This document shows positions 17,993 through 27,792 of a DNA stretch of 64,000 nt, one piece after another (position 1 is the first letter of the stretch; each line of letters starts with the position of its first letter). The DNA lies in NCBI RefSeq assembly GCF_009711165.2, contig NZ_WMID02000007.1:124001-188000 (forward strand), in the 5' to 3' direction. Source of the stretch: Flavobacterium sp. MC2016-06. GTDB taxonomy: Bacteria > Bacteroidota > Bacteroidia > Flavobacteriales > Flavobacteriaceae. Below the pieces are notes generated by a model. That model did no database searches, was not told the DNA's origin, and was given only the letters and a program-made list of their open reading frames with translations. The position numbers were made by a program, and so were the translations under genes.

Positions 17993-20285
17993 TACCATTT
18001 TTGCATGTGGTTTTTATCCCTTTGGAGAAGATATTCGTTTTTCATTTTTAAACCCGGCAAACTTTAATTATTATTCCTATTCAGAGTTTAATTATTCTTC
18101 AAATTCTTTTTATGCAAATACTGATGGAGTTTTTGTGGAAGGAACTGTTGATGAAAATGAAAAACTTTGGATGAAGTATTGTAAAAATAAAGTTGCTGTT
18201 GAGGCGATAAGAGCCGTTTTGTATGAATTTAAAGAGGAAGATATTTGTCCAGAAAGCACAAACGAAATGCTTCGTTATTTATATAAAACCAAAAAGATAG
18301 AAGCCGTAAATTATTTAAAATTTGCTAAAAAATGCGAATTTTTTAATGGACTTTATGATGATCCTTGGGAAACTAAGCATGGTTTTATATTACCAGAAAG
18401 AGAAAAATTGATTGATGAAGCCGTACTGCGTTCCAATAAATTTTTGAGTAAAGAACTAAAGCATAGATATACTTTTCTAGCGATTAGATTAGCCTATTAC
18501 AACAATGATCGCGATAAAATTAGAACATTGTATGACAGTGTTTTTAAAAATCAAAAAAAAGCAGATATACTAAAGTATTGGAGCTTGTATTTTAGAACAA
18601 TTGCAGAAAAAAACAGAGCGCTAGCTAATTTTTATGCCGCTCAGGTTTTTGTAAATGCGCCAGATAAACGTTTTATGATTGCTCAAGAGTTCAATACAAA
18701 AATAGCTCTGGATTTGGTTTTAAAATATGCAAAAACAGATAAAGAAAAAGCAAATGTTTATCTATTAGCAGGAATAAAAAAAACAGATCAATCACTATAT
18801 TGTTTGAAACAAGTTTATAAATACAATCCTGATTTTGATGGATTGTCGTTTTTGTTATTAAGAGAAGTAAATAAAATTGAAGATTGGGTTTTTACACCCT
18901 ATTACTCACTTTTTAATCCTTCAGTTTCAGAGTTTAAATATGGGGCTGAAAATGAAAGTAATTCTGTAAAAGATGTACTAAAGCGTGTTGAGAAAGATAG
19001 AGTTTATGCGGGTGAGGTTTTGAAGTTTATAAATAGTGTGAATATCAAAAAGATTGATAATCCGATTTTATGGAAAATAAGCAGAATGTATTTATCATTG
19101 GTGACTAAAGACAATCAAAGCTGTTTAAATCAAGTAGCTCAGTTAGAAAAAAAAATATCAAAAAAAGATTCTCTTTATAGTCAAATTGAACTTATAAAAG
19201 CATTGGCTTTAACAGCAAATCAGCAAAATGGAAAAGCAGTTATTTTGGATGAAGTAAAACCAATTCTTCTTAAAAATCAAAAAAATAAAAAGTTTTTATT
19301 TGCAATTGGACGAGAGTTGGAATACAAAGCAAATACGACTGACGCCGCTTTTTTATATTCGAAGATTAGCGATGTTGAGAACGATAGTAATGATTATAAT
19401 ATTGCAGTTTGGAAGAGTTTAAAAAATAAAAGAAGTTCATATACACATTATTACAATGATTATTTTACTTATATAGATGTTAATTATTCTACGAAACAAG
19501 TAGAAAGTATTTTAGCAGAAATTGAAAAGAAGGATAAGGATTTAGATTCTTTTTCTGTTTGGAAACAGCGTTATATTAAAAATGAAATAACAATATTATA
19601 TGATTTAATAGGGGTAAAATACATGCGCCAGAATAATTTGGAAAGTGCTGTTAGTTACTTCAGTAAAAGTAATAAAACAACTAAATATTCTGATTGTTTA
19701 TGGGAAAAACCAAATTGTACAGGAATTATGTTTAATGTAAATCCGTTTTATGTTCTTAAATATACGCCGAATTTTATACTGCAGGAAAAACAGTTTCAAG
19801 TAAATGAACGCAGTGTTGCAGAACATTTGATACTGTATCTTAAAAAAGCGTCAAGCCCTAAAGAGGAAAATAAAGATTACTATTATTTTCTAGTCGCTAA
19901 TGCTTATTTTAATATGACGCACGAAGGTAATTCGTGGATGATGCGCCGTTTTAGTCGGACTGAAGATATTGAGGAATCTCCTTTTGAAGATAAAAAAGAA
20001 TATTATCAATGTAACTTGGCTAAGAAATATTACCTTTTGTCATTTAAAAATGCTAAAACAAAAAAGTTTAAAGCGTTGTGTTTGCGAATGATAGGGAAGT
20101 GTGAAAAGAATAAGTTACAATATCAATACCCTAATGATTATTATCATAGAATTGAAAATTATGATGCTTTTCTTTGGAATAAAAACAGATATTATCAGGA
20201 TTTAAAATCAAATTATGCAGACGATTACGAAAACTTAATTTCTGACTGCAGTTCTTTTGAAGAATATTTTAAAGCTAGAAGATAA
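17949..20285 (+). CDS. Large secreted TPR-like protein, function unknown
   Basis: A 778-residue exported protein. The ATG at 17949 begins a signal peptide (MKHFLVFTAIFLVSNTIFA); a GTG one codon earlier is also possible. The rest is rich in Tyr, Lys, Asn and paired helices, including an ALANFYAAQVF-type repeat and a later AVSYFSKSNK segment, suggesting a TPR-like helical solenoid. No catalytic motif is recognised. Its start lies 44 nt inside the preceding lipoprotein gene in another frame, indicating translational coupling. The neighbouring lipoprotein is its likely partner. Confidence 0.8.
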   Translation: MKHFLVFTAIFLVSNTIFACGFYPFGEDIRFSFLNPANFNYYSYSEFNYSSNSFYANTDGVFVEGTVDENEKLWMKYCKNKVAVEAIRAVLYEFKEEDICPESTNEMLRYLYKTKKIEAVNYLKFAKKCEFFNGLYDDPWETKHGFILPEREKLIDEAVLRSNKFLSKELKHRYTFLAIRLAYYNNDRDKIRTLYDSVFKNQKKADILKYWSLYFRTIAEKNRALANFYAAQVFVNAPDKRFMIAQEFNTKIALDLVLKYAKTDKEKANVYLLAGIKKTDQSLYCLKQVYKYNPDFDGLSFLLLREVNKIEDWVFTPYYSLFNPSVSEFKYGAENESNSVKDVLKRVEKDRVYAGEVLKFINSVNIKKIDNPILWKISRMYLSLVTKDNQSCLNQVAQLEKKISKKDSLYSQIELIKALALTANQQNGKAVILDEVKPILLKNQKNKKFLFAIGRELEYKANTTDAAFLYSKISDVENDSNDYNIAVWKSLKNKRSSYTHYYNDYFTYIDVNYSTKQVESILAEIEKKDKDLDSFSVWKQRYIKNEITILYDLIGVKYMRQNNLESAVSYFSKSNKTTKYSDCLWEKPNCTGIMFNVNPFYVLKYTPNFILQEKQFQVNERSVAEHLILYLKKASSPKEENKDYYYFLVANAYFNMTHEGNSWMMRRFSRTEDIEESPFEDKKEYYQCNLAKKYYLLSFKNAKTKKFKALCLRMIGKCEKNKLQYQYPNDYYHRIENYDAFLWNKNRYYQDLKSNYADDYENLISDCSSFEEYFKARR

Positions 20286-20293
20286 GTATAGCT

Positions 20294-20329
20294 CAAACCC
20301 GACAGGTTTCAAAAACCTGTCGGGTTTTA
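20294..20329 (+). terminator. Terminator after the overlapping gene pair
   Basis: A hairpin (aaacccgacaggttt with aaacctgtcgggttt) followed by TTTT, just after the stop codon at 20285. The stem sequence is the same as the valS terminator. Confidence 0.88.
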
Positions 20330-20392
20330 TTTTGAAATAGTATTGTCCGATTAAAAAAAAAATCCGCGTAAATCTGCGTCTTCGCAATAGCG

Positions 20393-20452
20393 AATCTGTT
20401 TTATCTGTGTTCTATATGCAGCATTTGAATTCAGACACAGTTAAAACAGATT
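20393..20452. repeat. Imperfect intergenic palindrome of the aatctgt type
   Basis: Arms 20393-20410 and 20435-20452 are reverse complements with one mismatch over 18 nt. The unit is surrounded by aaatctgcgt-like words that recur in the palindromic intergenic elements at 33970-34215 and 36618-36720. Confidence 0.6.
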
Positions 20453-20509
20453 TATTTCGTAAAGACTCTGATAAAAGCGAATTTTTGTAGTACATCAATG
20501 ATTTTGAAA

Positions 20510-21832
20510 TTATTTGTTGTTTTTCTTTTTATTCAAAACCCAAAATAAAGGATAAGAAATCAAAGTAATAACTACTATAATTCCAAAGCCTTTAGGATCG
20601 CTGTAAATGAAACCAAGTAATAAAATTATAGAAACGATAATAGCCAAAATAGTAGACCAAGGATACCAAAATGAGTGATAAGGTCTTGGCAAATTAGGTT
20701 CTTTAGTTCTTAATTTTAGAAGTGAAAAATAAGCTAATCCCCAAACAATAATAGAAGTAAAGGCTGCAAAAGAAAATAATACTTCAAAGGAACCAATACA
20801 AATTAAGAATAAGCTGAATAATGATGAAACTAAAAGTGCAACAATTGGAGTTCCGCCTTTGTTTACTGTTGTTCCTTTTTCGATAAAAAAGCCATCTCGG
20901 CTTAATCCGTATAAGATTCTTGGCGGAATCATCATAAAGGCATTTAGAATACTAATTAAGGAGAAAATAGAAATCACGATCACTATTGTAGCTCCATTTT
21001 TTCCAAAAATTAGATTGGCAACATCGGCGGCAGCCAAATTAGATTTTGCTAAAGTTTCGATTGGTAAAACATGAAAAAAAGCAATATTCAATAAAACATA
21101 AATCGCAATTACCAATAGTACGCCACTGTATAAAGAACGCGGAATGTTTTTACTCGGATTGTCATTTTCTTCTGCAAAAAAAGAAGCGCTGTTCCAGCCA
21201 TTATAAGTTCCGATAATTAATTGTAACGTTTTGAAAAATCCAAATAATAAACCAATCTCAAAGAAAGAATTATCTTTTTGTATGGTTGGTACTTTTACGC
21301 CAGAATACATAAAACAAGCTACAACTAAAGCCACAAAACAAATGACTTTTAAGAAACTGGTAATTTGCTGAAAAGTACTTCCGTTTTTTACACCGCTTAA
21401 ATGCAACAACACAAAACCAAGTAACAACGAGATAGAGATTACGGTTGAATAATCGGCCAGATTTGGAAATAAAATAATAAGATATTCTGCGATTACAATA
21501 CAGTAAAATGCAGGCGGAATGGCATTGGTAATATAATCAAACCAGCCCGACAGAAAGCCGGCATAGTCGCCAAAGGCTCTTTTAATATAATTGTAAGATC
21601 CTCCAGCTTTAGGAAGCATTGTAGCTAATTCTGCGTATGAGTTTGCACCCAAAAGAATGTAAAAACCTGCAATAAGCCAAGAAGCAATAATGAGCCAATA
21701 ATTATCCAGCATTGATGCAATTGTGCCCGGCGTACGTAAAATTCCAACCCCGATTGTTCCTCCAATTAATACAGCTATATTAAAACTTAAACCTAAACTC
21801 TTTTTTAACTGGTTTTTTTTGGAATCTGACAT
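20510..21832 (-). CDS. APC superfamily amino acid permease
   Basis: A 440-residue inner-membrane transporter with about 12 hydrophobic segments. The N-terminal helix has the APC signature GLSFNIAVLIGGTIGVGILRTPG with the GTIGVGI break that binds the amino acid backbone. This is followed by SYAELATMLPKAGGSYNYIKRAFG, typical of LAT-type/YfnA-type permeases. The C-terminus is Lys/Asn-rich. The substrate is probably an amino acid; which one cannot be read. It is a single gene convergent with the 17949 gene and upstream-flanked by a terminator. Confidence 0.92.
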   Translation of the reverse strand: MSDSKKNQLKKSLGLSFNIAVLIGGTIGVGILRTPGTIASMLDNYWLIIASWLIAGFYILLGANSYAELATMLPKAGGSYNYIKRAFGDYAGFLSGWFDYITNAIPPAFYCIVIAEYLIILFPNLADYSTVISISLLLGFVLLHLSGVKNGSTFQQITSFLKVICFVALVVACFMYSGVKVPTIQKDNSFFEIGLLFGFFKTLQLIIGTYNGWNSASFFAEENDNPSKNIPRSLYSGVLLVIAIYVLLNIAFFHVLPIETLAKSNLAAADVANLIFGKNGATIVIVISIFSLISILNAFMMIPPRILYGLSRDGFFIEKGTTVNKGGTPIVALLVSSLFSLFLICIGSFEVLFSFAAFTSIIVWGLAYFSLLKLRTKEPNLPRPYHSFWYPWSTILAIIVSIILLLGFIYSDPKGFGIIVVITLISYPLFWVLNKKKNNK

Positions 21833-21903
21833 ATTGGGGTTTTTCTTTTTAGTATTTGAAACAAAAGTAAATATAATTAAAACACTTTCTTTTGTTAAAA
21901 CAA

Positions 21904-21937
21904 AAAACCTCGTCTATAATAGACAAGGTTTTGTATT
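21904..21937 (-). terminator. Terminator of the first TonB receptor gene
   Basis: Arms 21906-21917 and 21923-21936 (acctcgtcta with tagacaaggt) pair fully on the minus-strand RNA with one G-U pair and a U run after them. It lies about 90 nt beyond the receptor stop. Confidence 0.7.
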
Positions 21938-22023
21938 TGGATAAAAAACCAAAACTTCTTCTGTTTTTCAAGAAATGAAAAATGCAGAAAAAGCTTTGGA
22001 AAAATAAAGTCTAATTCAATTTT

Positions 22024-24246
22024 TTAGAACTTATATCTTAGGCTTGTCATAACTTGACGCGGTGCTATCGGATTCACACTGTAATTTTCGTGAACAGTGT
22101 AATTAAGTTCGTTTGTAATATTTGAGATTTTGCATAAAATCGAGATCTTTCTCCAAGTATAACCTGCCGATACATCGATTGTAGTATATCCATCAAGCGG
22201 AATTTCTCTATGGTAGATTCCATCAGGATATTTTGTAGTATCAGTGTTGTATTGATCGTTCCATCCTCCAAGACGATCACCAATATAATTTCCTATTGCT
22301 CCAAAAGAAACACCTTTTAAGAATCCAGAAGGTAAAGTATAAAAGAAGCTTAAATTTGCAGTATTAGCAGGAGTTCTTACCAAACGATCACCTACAATAT
22401 TACTTCCATTTAATCCTGATGTTTTAGTATAACGCATATCATTATAGCTGTAACCGGCAATAATGTTTAAACCTTCAGTTGGTCTTGCTGTAACATCAAT
22501 TTCGATACCTTTACTTTTAGTTTCACCACTTAATACTTTTACGTTTGTATCTGTATTTAGAGTTGTTCCGTCAGCTTTAAATTCTGCTGTTTGAGCCAAG
22601 TTGCTGTTTGTAATTTGATAAACGGTAACACCTGTAGTCAACATTCCTTTTAAGAAATCGGTTTTAATACCCGCTTCGTATTGATCAATGATAGAAGGAG
22701 CAATTGGTTTTAAATCAGCTGTAGTTCCTGTGTTTGGAGTAAATGAGCTAGAGTAGCTTCCAAATACAGAGACATCTTTTCTTGGCTGATAGATTAATCC
22801 AAATTTTGGAGAAAAAGCATTGTCTAATTTTTTAGCACCAACTGTAGGTACTGCACTTTCTGGGTTTCCTGCGCCAACAGTAGTTTCTTTGTAAGTTGTA
22901 ACTTCTGCTTCTTGCCAAGACCAGCGAACACCTGCTAATACTTTGATTTTTTCAGTAATCGAAATCAAATCTTGAAAATAGGCACCAAAACGATTCGTTT
23001 CTGTTTTTGCAATTTGAGTAGCTCTAGCATTTGGAATATCATTTCTTTGTGTCGATGGATCAAAATTATAAAGATTGATCGTATCGTAATTTGCAGGATT
23101 GAAAGCAAAAGTATAAGCCGTTGCAAAAGAATTTTCCCAATCAGAACCCGTAAATACTTGGTGTTTTATAGATCCTGTATTAAAGTTTCCTTGTAAACTT
23201 AATTGGTCACCAGCAATTTGCTCTAAGTTTTCGTTTTGAACTAATGGTCTAGTCCAGTCACCATTTGCACTTACAGTTGATAATTGAGCTGTAGATTTTT
23301 GAGTTCTATTGTAAGTTTGATATGAACTGTTGAAATTAAGTTTCCAGTTTTTATTAAAATCATGGTTTACTAAAGCAGAAGCACTAGCAGATTTTGTATT
23401 ACCGTTTGACCAAAGAGATCCGTAAAAAGCATTACGAGGTAAATCAAGGATTTGTGTTCCCACAATTCCCGTTCCGAAGTCAGGAGTCCAATCTTGAGTT
23501 AGATAATCTCCTTGAAGGGTAATCTGCGTTTTAGAACTCACCACAAAAAGCAACGAAGGATTTACATATAAACGTTCATTTTTCACAACATCTCTAAAGC
23601 TTTCAGAGTTTTCGTAAGAACCGTTTATTCTAAAAGCGATCGATTTGTTTAGAGCTCCATAAAAGTCAAAAGAAGGTTTGTAGAAAGCATAACTTCCCAT
23701 TTGCATCGAAATTTCACCGCCTTTTTTAAATTGTGGAGTTTTAGTTACCAAGTTTAAAATTCCTCCTGGCGCTACGTTTCCGAATAGTAAAGCAGAACCA
23801 CCCTTAAGAAACTCCACTTTTTCTAAACCAGATACATCTGGAATGGAACCGGCATTATAACGAAAACCATTTTTAAACATATTATTAGTAGACATATCAT
23901 ATCCTCTTGAGAAAAAGGATTCCTGTGCGCCACCACGAGCAGAACCTACATAAACACCATTAGCATTTTTTATAACTTCACTTAAACGAACAGCTTGTTG
24001 CTGCTCAATTACTTCTGAACTTATAATTTGTACACTTTGAGGGTTATCCATTGGTTTTAAACCAGAACGAACAGCTGTAACTGGTTTTGGTTCTTTACTC
24101 TTTGTAATTAAAACTTCATTAAGTATTTCTCCTTTTTTATTTTTTACAGTATCAGATGCAGCTCCGTTAGTTTCACTGTTTGTAAAGTTTTGGCCGTAAG
24201 AAACAAAACCGACAAAAGATAGTGCTAGTAATAAATTATATTTCAT
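22024..24246 (-). CDS. TonB-dependent siderophore-type receptor 1
   Basis: A 740-residue outer-membrane receptor with signal peptide (LLLALSFVGFVSYGQ). The plug domain is clear: NPQSVQIISSEVIEQQQ, LSEVIKNANGVYVG, FSRGYDM, and VEFLKGGSALLFGNVAPGG. The 22-strand barrel follows and ends with the aromatic MTSLRYKF. The pattern is that of FhuA/FoxA-like TonB-siderophore receptors, which bring ferric siderophores across the outer membrane using TonB-ExbBD energy. Unlike the other two receptors in the cluster it lacks an N-terminal carboxypeptidase-regulatory-like domain. It has its own promoter (24281-24311) and operator-like element (24251-24269). Confidence 0.93.
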   Translation of the reverse strand: MKYNLLLALSFVGFVSYGQNFTNSETNGAASDTVKNKKGEILNEVLITKSKEPKPVTAVRSGLKPMDNPQSVQIISSEVIEQQQAVRLSEVIKNANGVYVGSARGGAQESFFSRGYDMSTNNMFKNGFRYNAGSIPDVSGLEKVEFLKGGSALLFGNVAPGGILNLVTKTPQFKKGGEISMQMGSYAFYKPSFDFYGALNKSIAFRINGSYENSESFRDVVKNERLYVNPSLLFVVSSKTQITLQGDYLTQDWTPDFGTGIVGTQILDLPRNAFYGSLWSNGNTKSASASALVNHDFNKNWKLNFNSSYQTYNRTQKSTAQLSTVSANGDWTRPLVQNENLEQIAGDQLSLQGNFNTGSIKHQVFTGSDWENSFATAYTFAFNPANYDTINLYNFDPSTQRNDIPNARATQIAKTETNRFGAYFQDLISITEKIKVLAGVRWSWQEAEVTTYKETTVGAGNPESAVPTVGAKKLDNAFSPKFGLIYQPRKDVSVFGSYSSSFTPNTGTTADLKPIAPSIIDQYEAGIKTDFLKGMLTTGVTVYQITNSNLAQTAEFKADGTTLNTDTNVKVLSGETKSKGIEIDVTARPTEGLNIIAGYSYNDMRYTKTSGLNGSNIVGDRLVRTPANTANLSFFYTLPSGFLKGVSFGAIGNYIGDRLGGWNDQYNTDTTKYPDGIYHREIPLDGYTTIDVSAGYTWRKISILCKISNITNELNYTVHENYSVNPIAPRQVMTSLRYKF

Positions 24247-24250
24247 GGTA

Positions 24251-24269
24251 TTTATTTAGATTGAATAAA
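24251..24269 (-). promoter_or_regulatory. Operator-like element in the receptor 1 leader
   Basis: TTTATTTAGATTGAATAAA, an imperfect inverted repeat, lies between the -7 box and the start codon. Similar sites occur at the same place before the two other receptors (27736-27759, 30430-30448). A Fur-like or other metal-responsive repressor is a reasonable guess. Confidence 0.55.
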
Positions 24270-24280
24270 AATAGCTTTTG

Positions 24281-24311
24281 CAAATATACAGGTACATAAA
24301 GCTTTTAACAA
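24281..24311 (-). promoter_or_regulatory. Promoter of receptor 1
   Basis: On the minus strand TATATTTG (24281-24288) matches the Bacteroidota -7 consensus TAnnTTTG. A TTG (24309-24311) lies 20 nt upstream, matching the -33 element spacing. Confidence 0.7.
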
Positions 24312-24450
24312 AATTTTAAGGCAGGTTTTATTACTTAATACTTTATTATATTTACCTTAAGATTGTCTTAATTTTTTGGATTTTTATTTTAATTTGTTTA
24401 AAGTAAAATAGCTTTTAAGTACCTGTAATAGGTGTTTTTCTAAAAGACAT

Positions 24451-24481
24451 AAAAAAACCTTGCTGAGAAGCAAGGTTTTGG
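24451..24481 (-). terminator. Terminator of the DUF4198-like gene
   Basis: An inverted repeat aaaccttgct / agcaaggttt (24454-24463 with 24469-24479) with an A run on its left side, about 50 nt beyond the stop on the minus strand. Confidence 0.8.
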
Positions 24482-24530
24482 GATTGAAAATTAATTTCTA
24501 GATTCGATCTAAAAATAGGCTTTTAAGAGG

Positions 24531-25256
24531 TTATTTAACGGCAATCTGGTAAGTAGCCATTTTCCAGATTTCATTGTATTTTTTGCCATTATGGTCACCT
24601 TCAGCTTTATCAGTGTGTGTATATTCGACCATATAATTTCCGGACCAGATTGGAGTAAAAGAAAATTCACCTTTTTCATTTGCGTATAATTCTTTTTCCC
24701 ATCCGTTTGGTGCAATTACTTTAACTTTAGAATGTTTAATCGCAGCACCTTCATATAGTGCCGTTCCAGTAATTACAGTATTCTTTTTGGCAGCATCTGC
24801 ATTTTCAGTAAATACACTAATCGTATTTTTGTTTGCAGCAGCGATATTTCCTGCAGATTTGTTTCCAACAACTACAGTTGCACTAGAATTGTAATCTAAT
24901 TTCATAGTACCATAAACATCTCCTACAGTATGATGCATTACAATTGTGTAAACTCCATCTTCGTCTGGCGTAAAAAAAGCTTGGTATTTATTGTCTAAAG
25001 CTTTTGAAGTAAGTGTAGTTTCTTTTTTTGATGGACTAACTACAACTAAAGAGAAATTTTTTAAATCAGAAAACCATTTGTCTGCTTTTGTAATATCATT
25101 TTCAGAGAATTCTCCAAAGTAAATTGAAATTTCCTGAGCTTTTCCTTTTGTACCAGTTGCTTTTGTTTCGATCCAAAGTGCGTGAGCAAATAGGGAAGGA
25201 GCTGCAATTAACATTAAAAATAAAAATGTTATTGTTTTTAAAGTTTTTGATTTCAT
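24531..25256 (-). CDS. DUF4198-like exported protein
   Basis: A 241-residue periplasmic protein with a signal peptide (FLFLMLIAAPSLFA) directly followed by HALWIETKATG. The mature N-terminal HALW-type start is typical of the DUF4198 family, which often sits beside metal or siderophore uptake genes. The protein has two beta-rich Ig-like parts: YTIVMHHTVGD in the first, and GEFSFTPIWSGNYMVEYTH in the second, which resembles a carboxypeptidase-regulatory fold. It lies 88 nt downstream of receptor 2 on the same strand with a weak hairpin between. A role as periplasmic helper for metal uptake is inferred from context. Confidence 0.82.
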   Translation of the reverse strand: MKSKTLKTITFLFLMLIAAPSLFAHALWIETKATGTKGKAQEISIYFGEFSENDITKADKWFSDLKNFSLVVVSPSKKETTLTSKALDNKYQAFFTPDEDGVYTIVMHHTVGDVYGTMKLDYNSSATVVVGNKSAGNIAAANKNTISVFTENADAAKKNTVITGTALYEGAAIKHSKVKVIAPNGWEKELYANEKGEFSFTPIWSGNYMVEYTHTDKAEGDHNGKKYNEIWKMATYQIAVK

Positions 25257-25289
25257 AATAAAAGAGATTAAGATTAATATTTAAAAAAG

Positions 25290-25325
25290 AAATCCCTTAA
25301 AACCAATTAAGTTATAAGGGATTTT
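25290..25325 (-). terminator. Hairpin between receptor 2 and the DUF4198-like gene
   Basis: Arms aaatccctta (25290-25299) and taagggattt (25315-25324), flanked by an A run on the left, which is the U-tract side for minus-strand transcripts. It may end receptor 2 transcription, or only reduce readthrough into the DUF4198-like gene, for which no separate promoter is evident. Confidence 0.6.
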
Positions 25326-25344
25326 TATCTTCGTTTTTGTTCAA

Positions 25345-27714
25345 TTAGAATTTATAAGTAACAGTTAGTCTTGCATTAGTTCCTGCTTCAACTTGCAGGT
25401 AATACATATCAGAATAACTGTAATAACCTCCAGAATATAGGTATTTGTTAAAGATATTATTAACAATAAGATTTACAGCAATTTTCTTTTTTTGGTAAGA
25501 CAAACCTCCGTCTACGCGGAAATAATTTGGTAATGTACCCGTGTTGTCTGGCGAAATGTACCAAGGAGATCTTTTTACTTGATATTGATATCCTAATGAA
25601 GCCCCGAATCCGTTTAATAAACCATTATCAAATCTATAGTTTAACCATGTATTTTGAATGTGTCTTGTAGAACCAGCAATTTGATTTCCAACCATATTAG
25701 GATCAGTATCTTTTGTAGTTTTTCCTTCGGTAAAAGCATAGTTTACGATAATGTCAAAGTTTTTAAGTATTTCTCCTCTTACATCAACTTCAACACCTTT
25801 TACTTTTTGCTGACCACTTTCTCTGCTGTACTGCATTGCTCCAGATGAATGTTCTGCATCTAAAGTAAGTACATTGTTCATTGTAATTTGGTAGGTAGAA
25901 ATAACCGAATTCCATTTTCCGTTAAACCAGTCTCTTTTGTAACCTAATTCTAAGTTTGTTCCTGTTTGAGGATCAAAACTTTTTTGCTGCCAGTCTGAAC
26001 CGTAATTTTCTGTGAATGATTCATCACGTACAAAATAGAATGCATTGTTTTTGTCAAGAGAATAGCTCAATCCAACACGAGGCGTGAATTTTTTGTTTGT
26101 AGTACTTCCTGAATAATAATCAGCCGCTTTTAAGATTGTATATCTTCCTGCTAATGTTAAACGAAGTGAGTTCTCAAAGAATCCAATTTCATCCTGAGCA
26201 TAAAAACCTTTGTAATTATTTTGGTATTTTACACCTCTGTCTTTAATGTTTTTGCTTCTGTCAAATACAGGAGATTCAGCAAGAGTTCCGTGTACAGGAT
26301 TGTAAATATCTAAATCAGGTAAAACAGCATATTGTCCGAAATCATGGTAATATGTTTTATCACTCATATCTAATCCCCCTAATATTTTGTGAGAAATAGA
26401 TCCAGTTTGAGCTTCACCATTTACATAAGCCTGTCCAACATATATTTTTCCTAAAACATCCCAGATACTAGCTGCTCTATGAAGGATTCCATAATTGTTA
26501 GGATCAAATCCAGAAGGCCATAAAGACATTCCTTCTTGTTTGTAGTTTAAATAAGAACCTTGAGCTGTAAATTTCCATTTATCGCTAAATTTATGCTCAA
26601 CAATTGCTAAAAGACTTCTTTCAAGCATTTGCGTAGGATCTAAATTTGCTTCAGATGTAGTAGAATTTCTTGGTAATTCTTGGTAATTGTCCTGCATAAA
26701 AAGGTAGTTACTACCAATTGCATTTACTTTAGAAAACTGTTGTGTATATTCTAGCGTTATAGCAGTTTTGTCTGTAGGTAAATATTTTAAAACAGGAGCA
26801 AAAGTATAACGATCGTTAAAGTCAAAATCACGATAGCTGTGTTTTTTTTCCAGCATACCATTAAAACGGAATAAAAGTTTTCCGTCTTTAGTTAATTTTC
26901 TATCAAGGTCAACAGTACCTCTCATCATATCAAAACTTCCGTAAGAAAAACTCGCTTCCGCTTTATTTCTTCCACTTGGTTTTTTAGTCACCACATTATA
27001 AAATCCGCTTGGGTTTCCGTTAGCAAGCATAAATCCTGCTGGACCTTTTACAAATTCTATACGCTCAACCATACTCATATCTTCTGTCAATGGTCCCCAA
27101 GTAGTACTTACGTTCATACCATTTCTAAAAGCAGCCACTTGACTTCCTCTCATGGTAATATTAGCATAATTATCCCAGTGTTCTACTCTTGTAGCACCAC
27201 TCACGTTACGAGTTACACCTTCTAGCATATCAAAAATCTGTTGATCTTCCATAAGTTTTCCAGTAATTACCTGAATGTTTTGTGGAATTTCGATAATTGC
27301 AGATTGTAAACGAAGAGAAGATGAAATTCTATTGGTTTTAAAAGCACTTTTGTTACTTAAAACAACCACTTGATTTAATTCAGTATTAGATAAATCTAAT
27401 TTTAAATCTAGAGTAGTAACTTCTCCAGCATTAATATTTACCTCTTGTACAAGGTCATTGTAACCTACTAGAGTAACGATTAAGGTTTGAGTTCCTGCTG
27501 GTACGTTCTTCAATTCATAAGATCCGTTATTACCAGCGATAGTGTTTTTGTTTGTGCCTTTTATAGAGATAGAAACTCCTTCGGCAGCTTTATTATCGCT
27601 TGTTTGAATATTTCCTTTAATAGTACCGCCTTGCTGTGCAAATGCAGCTACTATTGAAAGCATAAAAATACTCAATGATAACATGAATTTTTTGAAATTA
27701 TTCAGATGATTCAT
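25345..27714 (-). CDS. TonB-dependent siderophore-type receptor 2
   Basis: A 789-residue outer-membrane receptor. After the signal peptide (LSIFMLSIVAAFAQQ) comes a carboxypeptidase-regulatory-like domain at about 30-115 (GTIKGNIQTSDNKAAEGVSI, GSYELKNVPAGTQTLIVTLV). The plug has IPQNIQVITGKLMEDQQ, ITMRGSQ and IEFVKGPAGFMLANGNPSG. The barrel ends in RLTVTYKF. The class is siderophore-type, with the DUF4198-like gene immediately downstream. Promoter 27763-27792 and two TTATTTAGA sites (27736, 27796) lie upstream. The ligand is not predictable from sequence. Confidence 0.93.
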   Translation of the reverse strand: MNHLNNFKKFMLSLSIFMLSIVAAFAQQGGTIKGNIQTSDNKAAEGVSISIKGTNKNTIAGNNGSYELKNVPAGTQTLIVTLVGYNDLVQEVNINAGEVTTLDLKLDLSNTELNQVVVLSNKSAFKTNRISSSLRLQSAIIEIPQNIQVITGKLMEDQQIFDMLEGVTRNVSGATRVEHWDNYANITMRGSQVAAFRNGMNVSTTWGPLTEDMSMVERIEFVKGPAGFMLANGNPSGFYNVVTKKPSGRNKAEASFSYGSFDMMRGTVDLDRKLTKDGKLLFRFNGMLEKKHSYRDFDFNDRYTFAPVLKYLPTDKTAITLEYTQQFSKVNAIGSNYLFMQDNYQELPRNSTTSEANLDPTQMLERSLLAIVEHKFSDKWKFTAQGSYLNYKQEGMSLWPSGFDPNNYGILHRAASIWDVLGKIYVGQAYVNGEAQTGSISHKILGGLDMSDKTYYHDFGQYAVLPDLDIYNPVHGTLAESPVFDRSKNIKDRGVKYQNNYKGFYAQDEIGFFENSLRLTLAGRYTILKAADYYSGSTTNKKFTPRVGLSYSLDKNNAFYFVRDESFTENYGSDWQQKSFDPQTGTNLELGYKRDWFNGKWNSVISTYQITMNNVLTLDAEHSSGAMQYSRESGQQKVKGVEVDVRGEILKNFDIIVNYAFTEGKTTKDTDPNMVGNQIAGSTRHIQNTWLNYRFDNGLLNGFGASLGYQYQVKRSPWYISPDNTGTLPNYFRVDGGLSYQKKKIAVNLIVNNIFNKYLYSGGYYSYSDMYYLQVEAGTNARLTVTYKF

Positions 27715-27735
27715 TTTTATAAAATAAGTTAGTTA

Positions 27736-27759
27736 TTATTTAGACTTGTTAAAAATAAA
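27736..27759 (-). promoter_or_regulatory. Operator-like element in the receptor 2 leader
   Basis: TTATTTAGACTTGTTAAAAA continues into ATAAA. Its TTATTTAGA core is 27 nt from the CAAA of the -7 box, close to the 29 and 25 nt seen at receptors 1 and 3. Confidence 0.5.
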
Positions 27760-27762
27760 GTG

Positions 27763-27792
27763 CAAATGTAAAATTTAATCTTTGTTTAACAA
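27763..27792 (-). promoter_or_regulatory. Promoter of receptor 2
   Basis: On the minus strand TACATTTG (27763-27770) fits TAnnTTTG, with TTG (27790-27792) 19 nt upstream. A second TTATTTAGA copy at 27796 sits immediately upstream of the -33 element. Confidence 0.72.
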
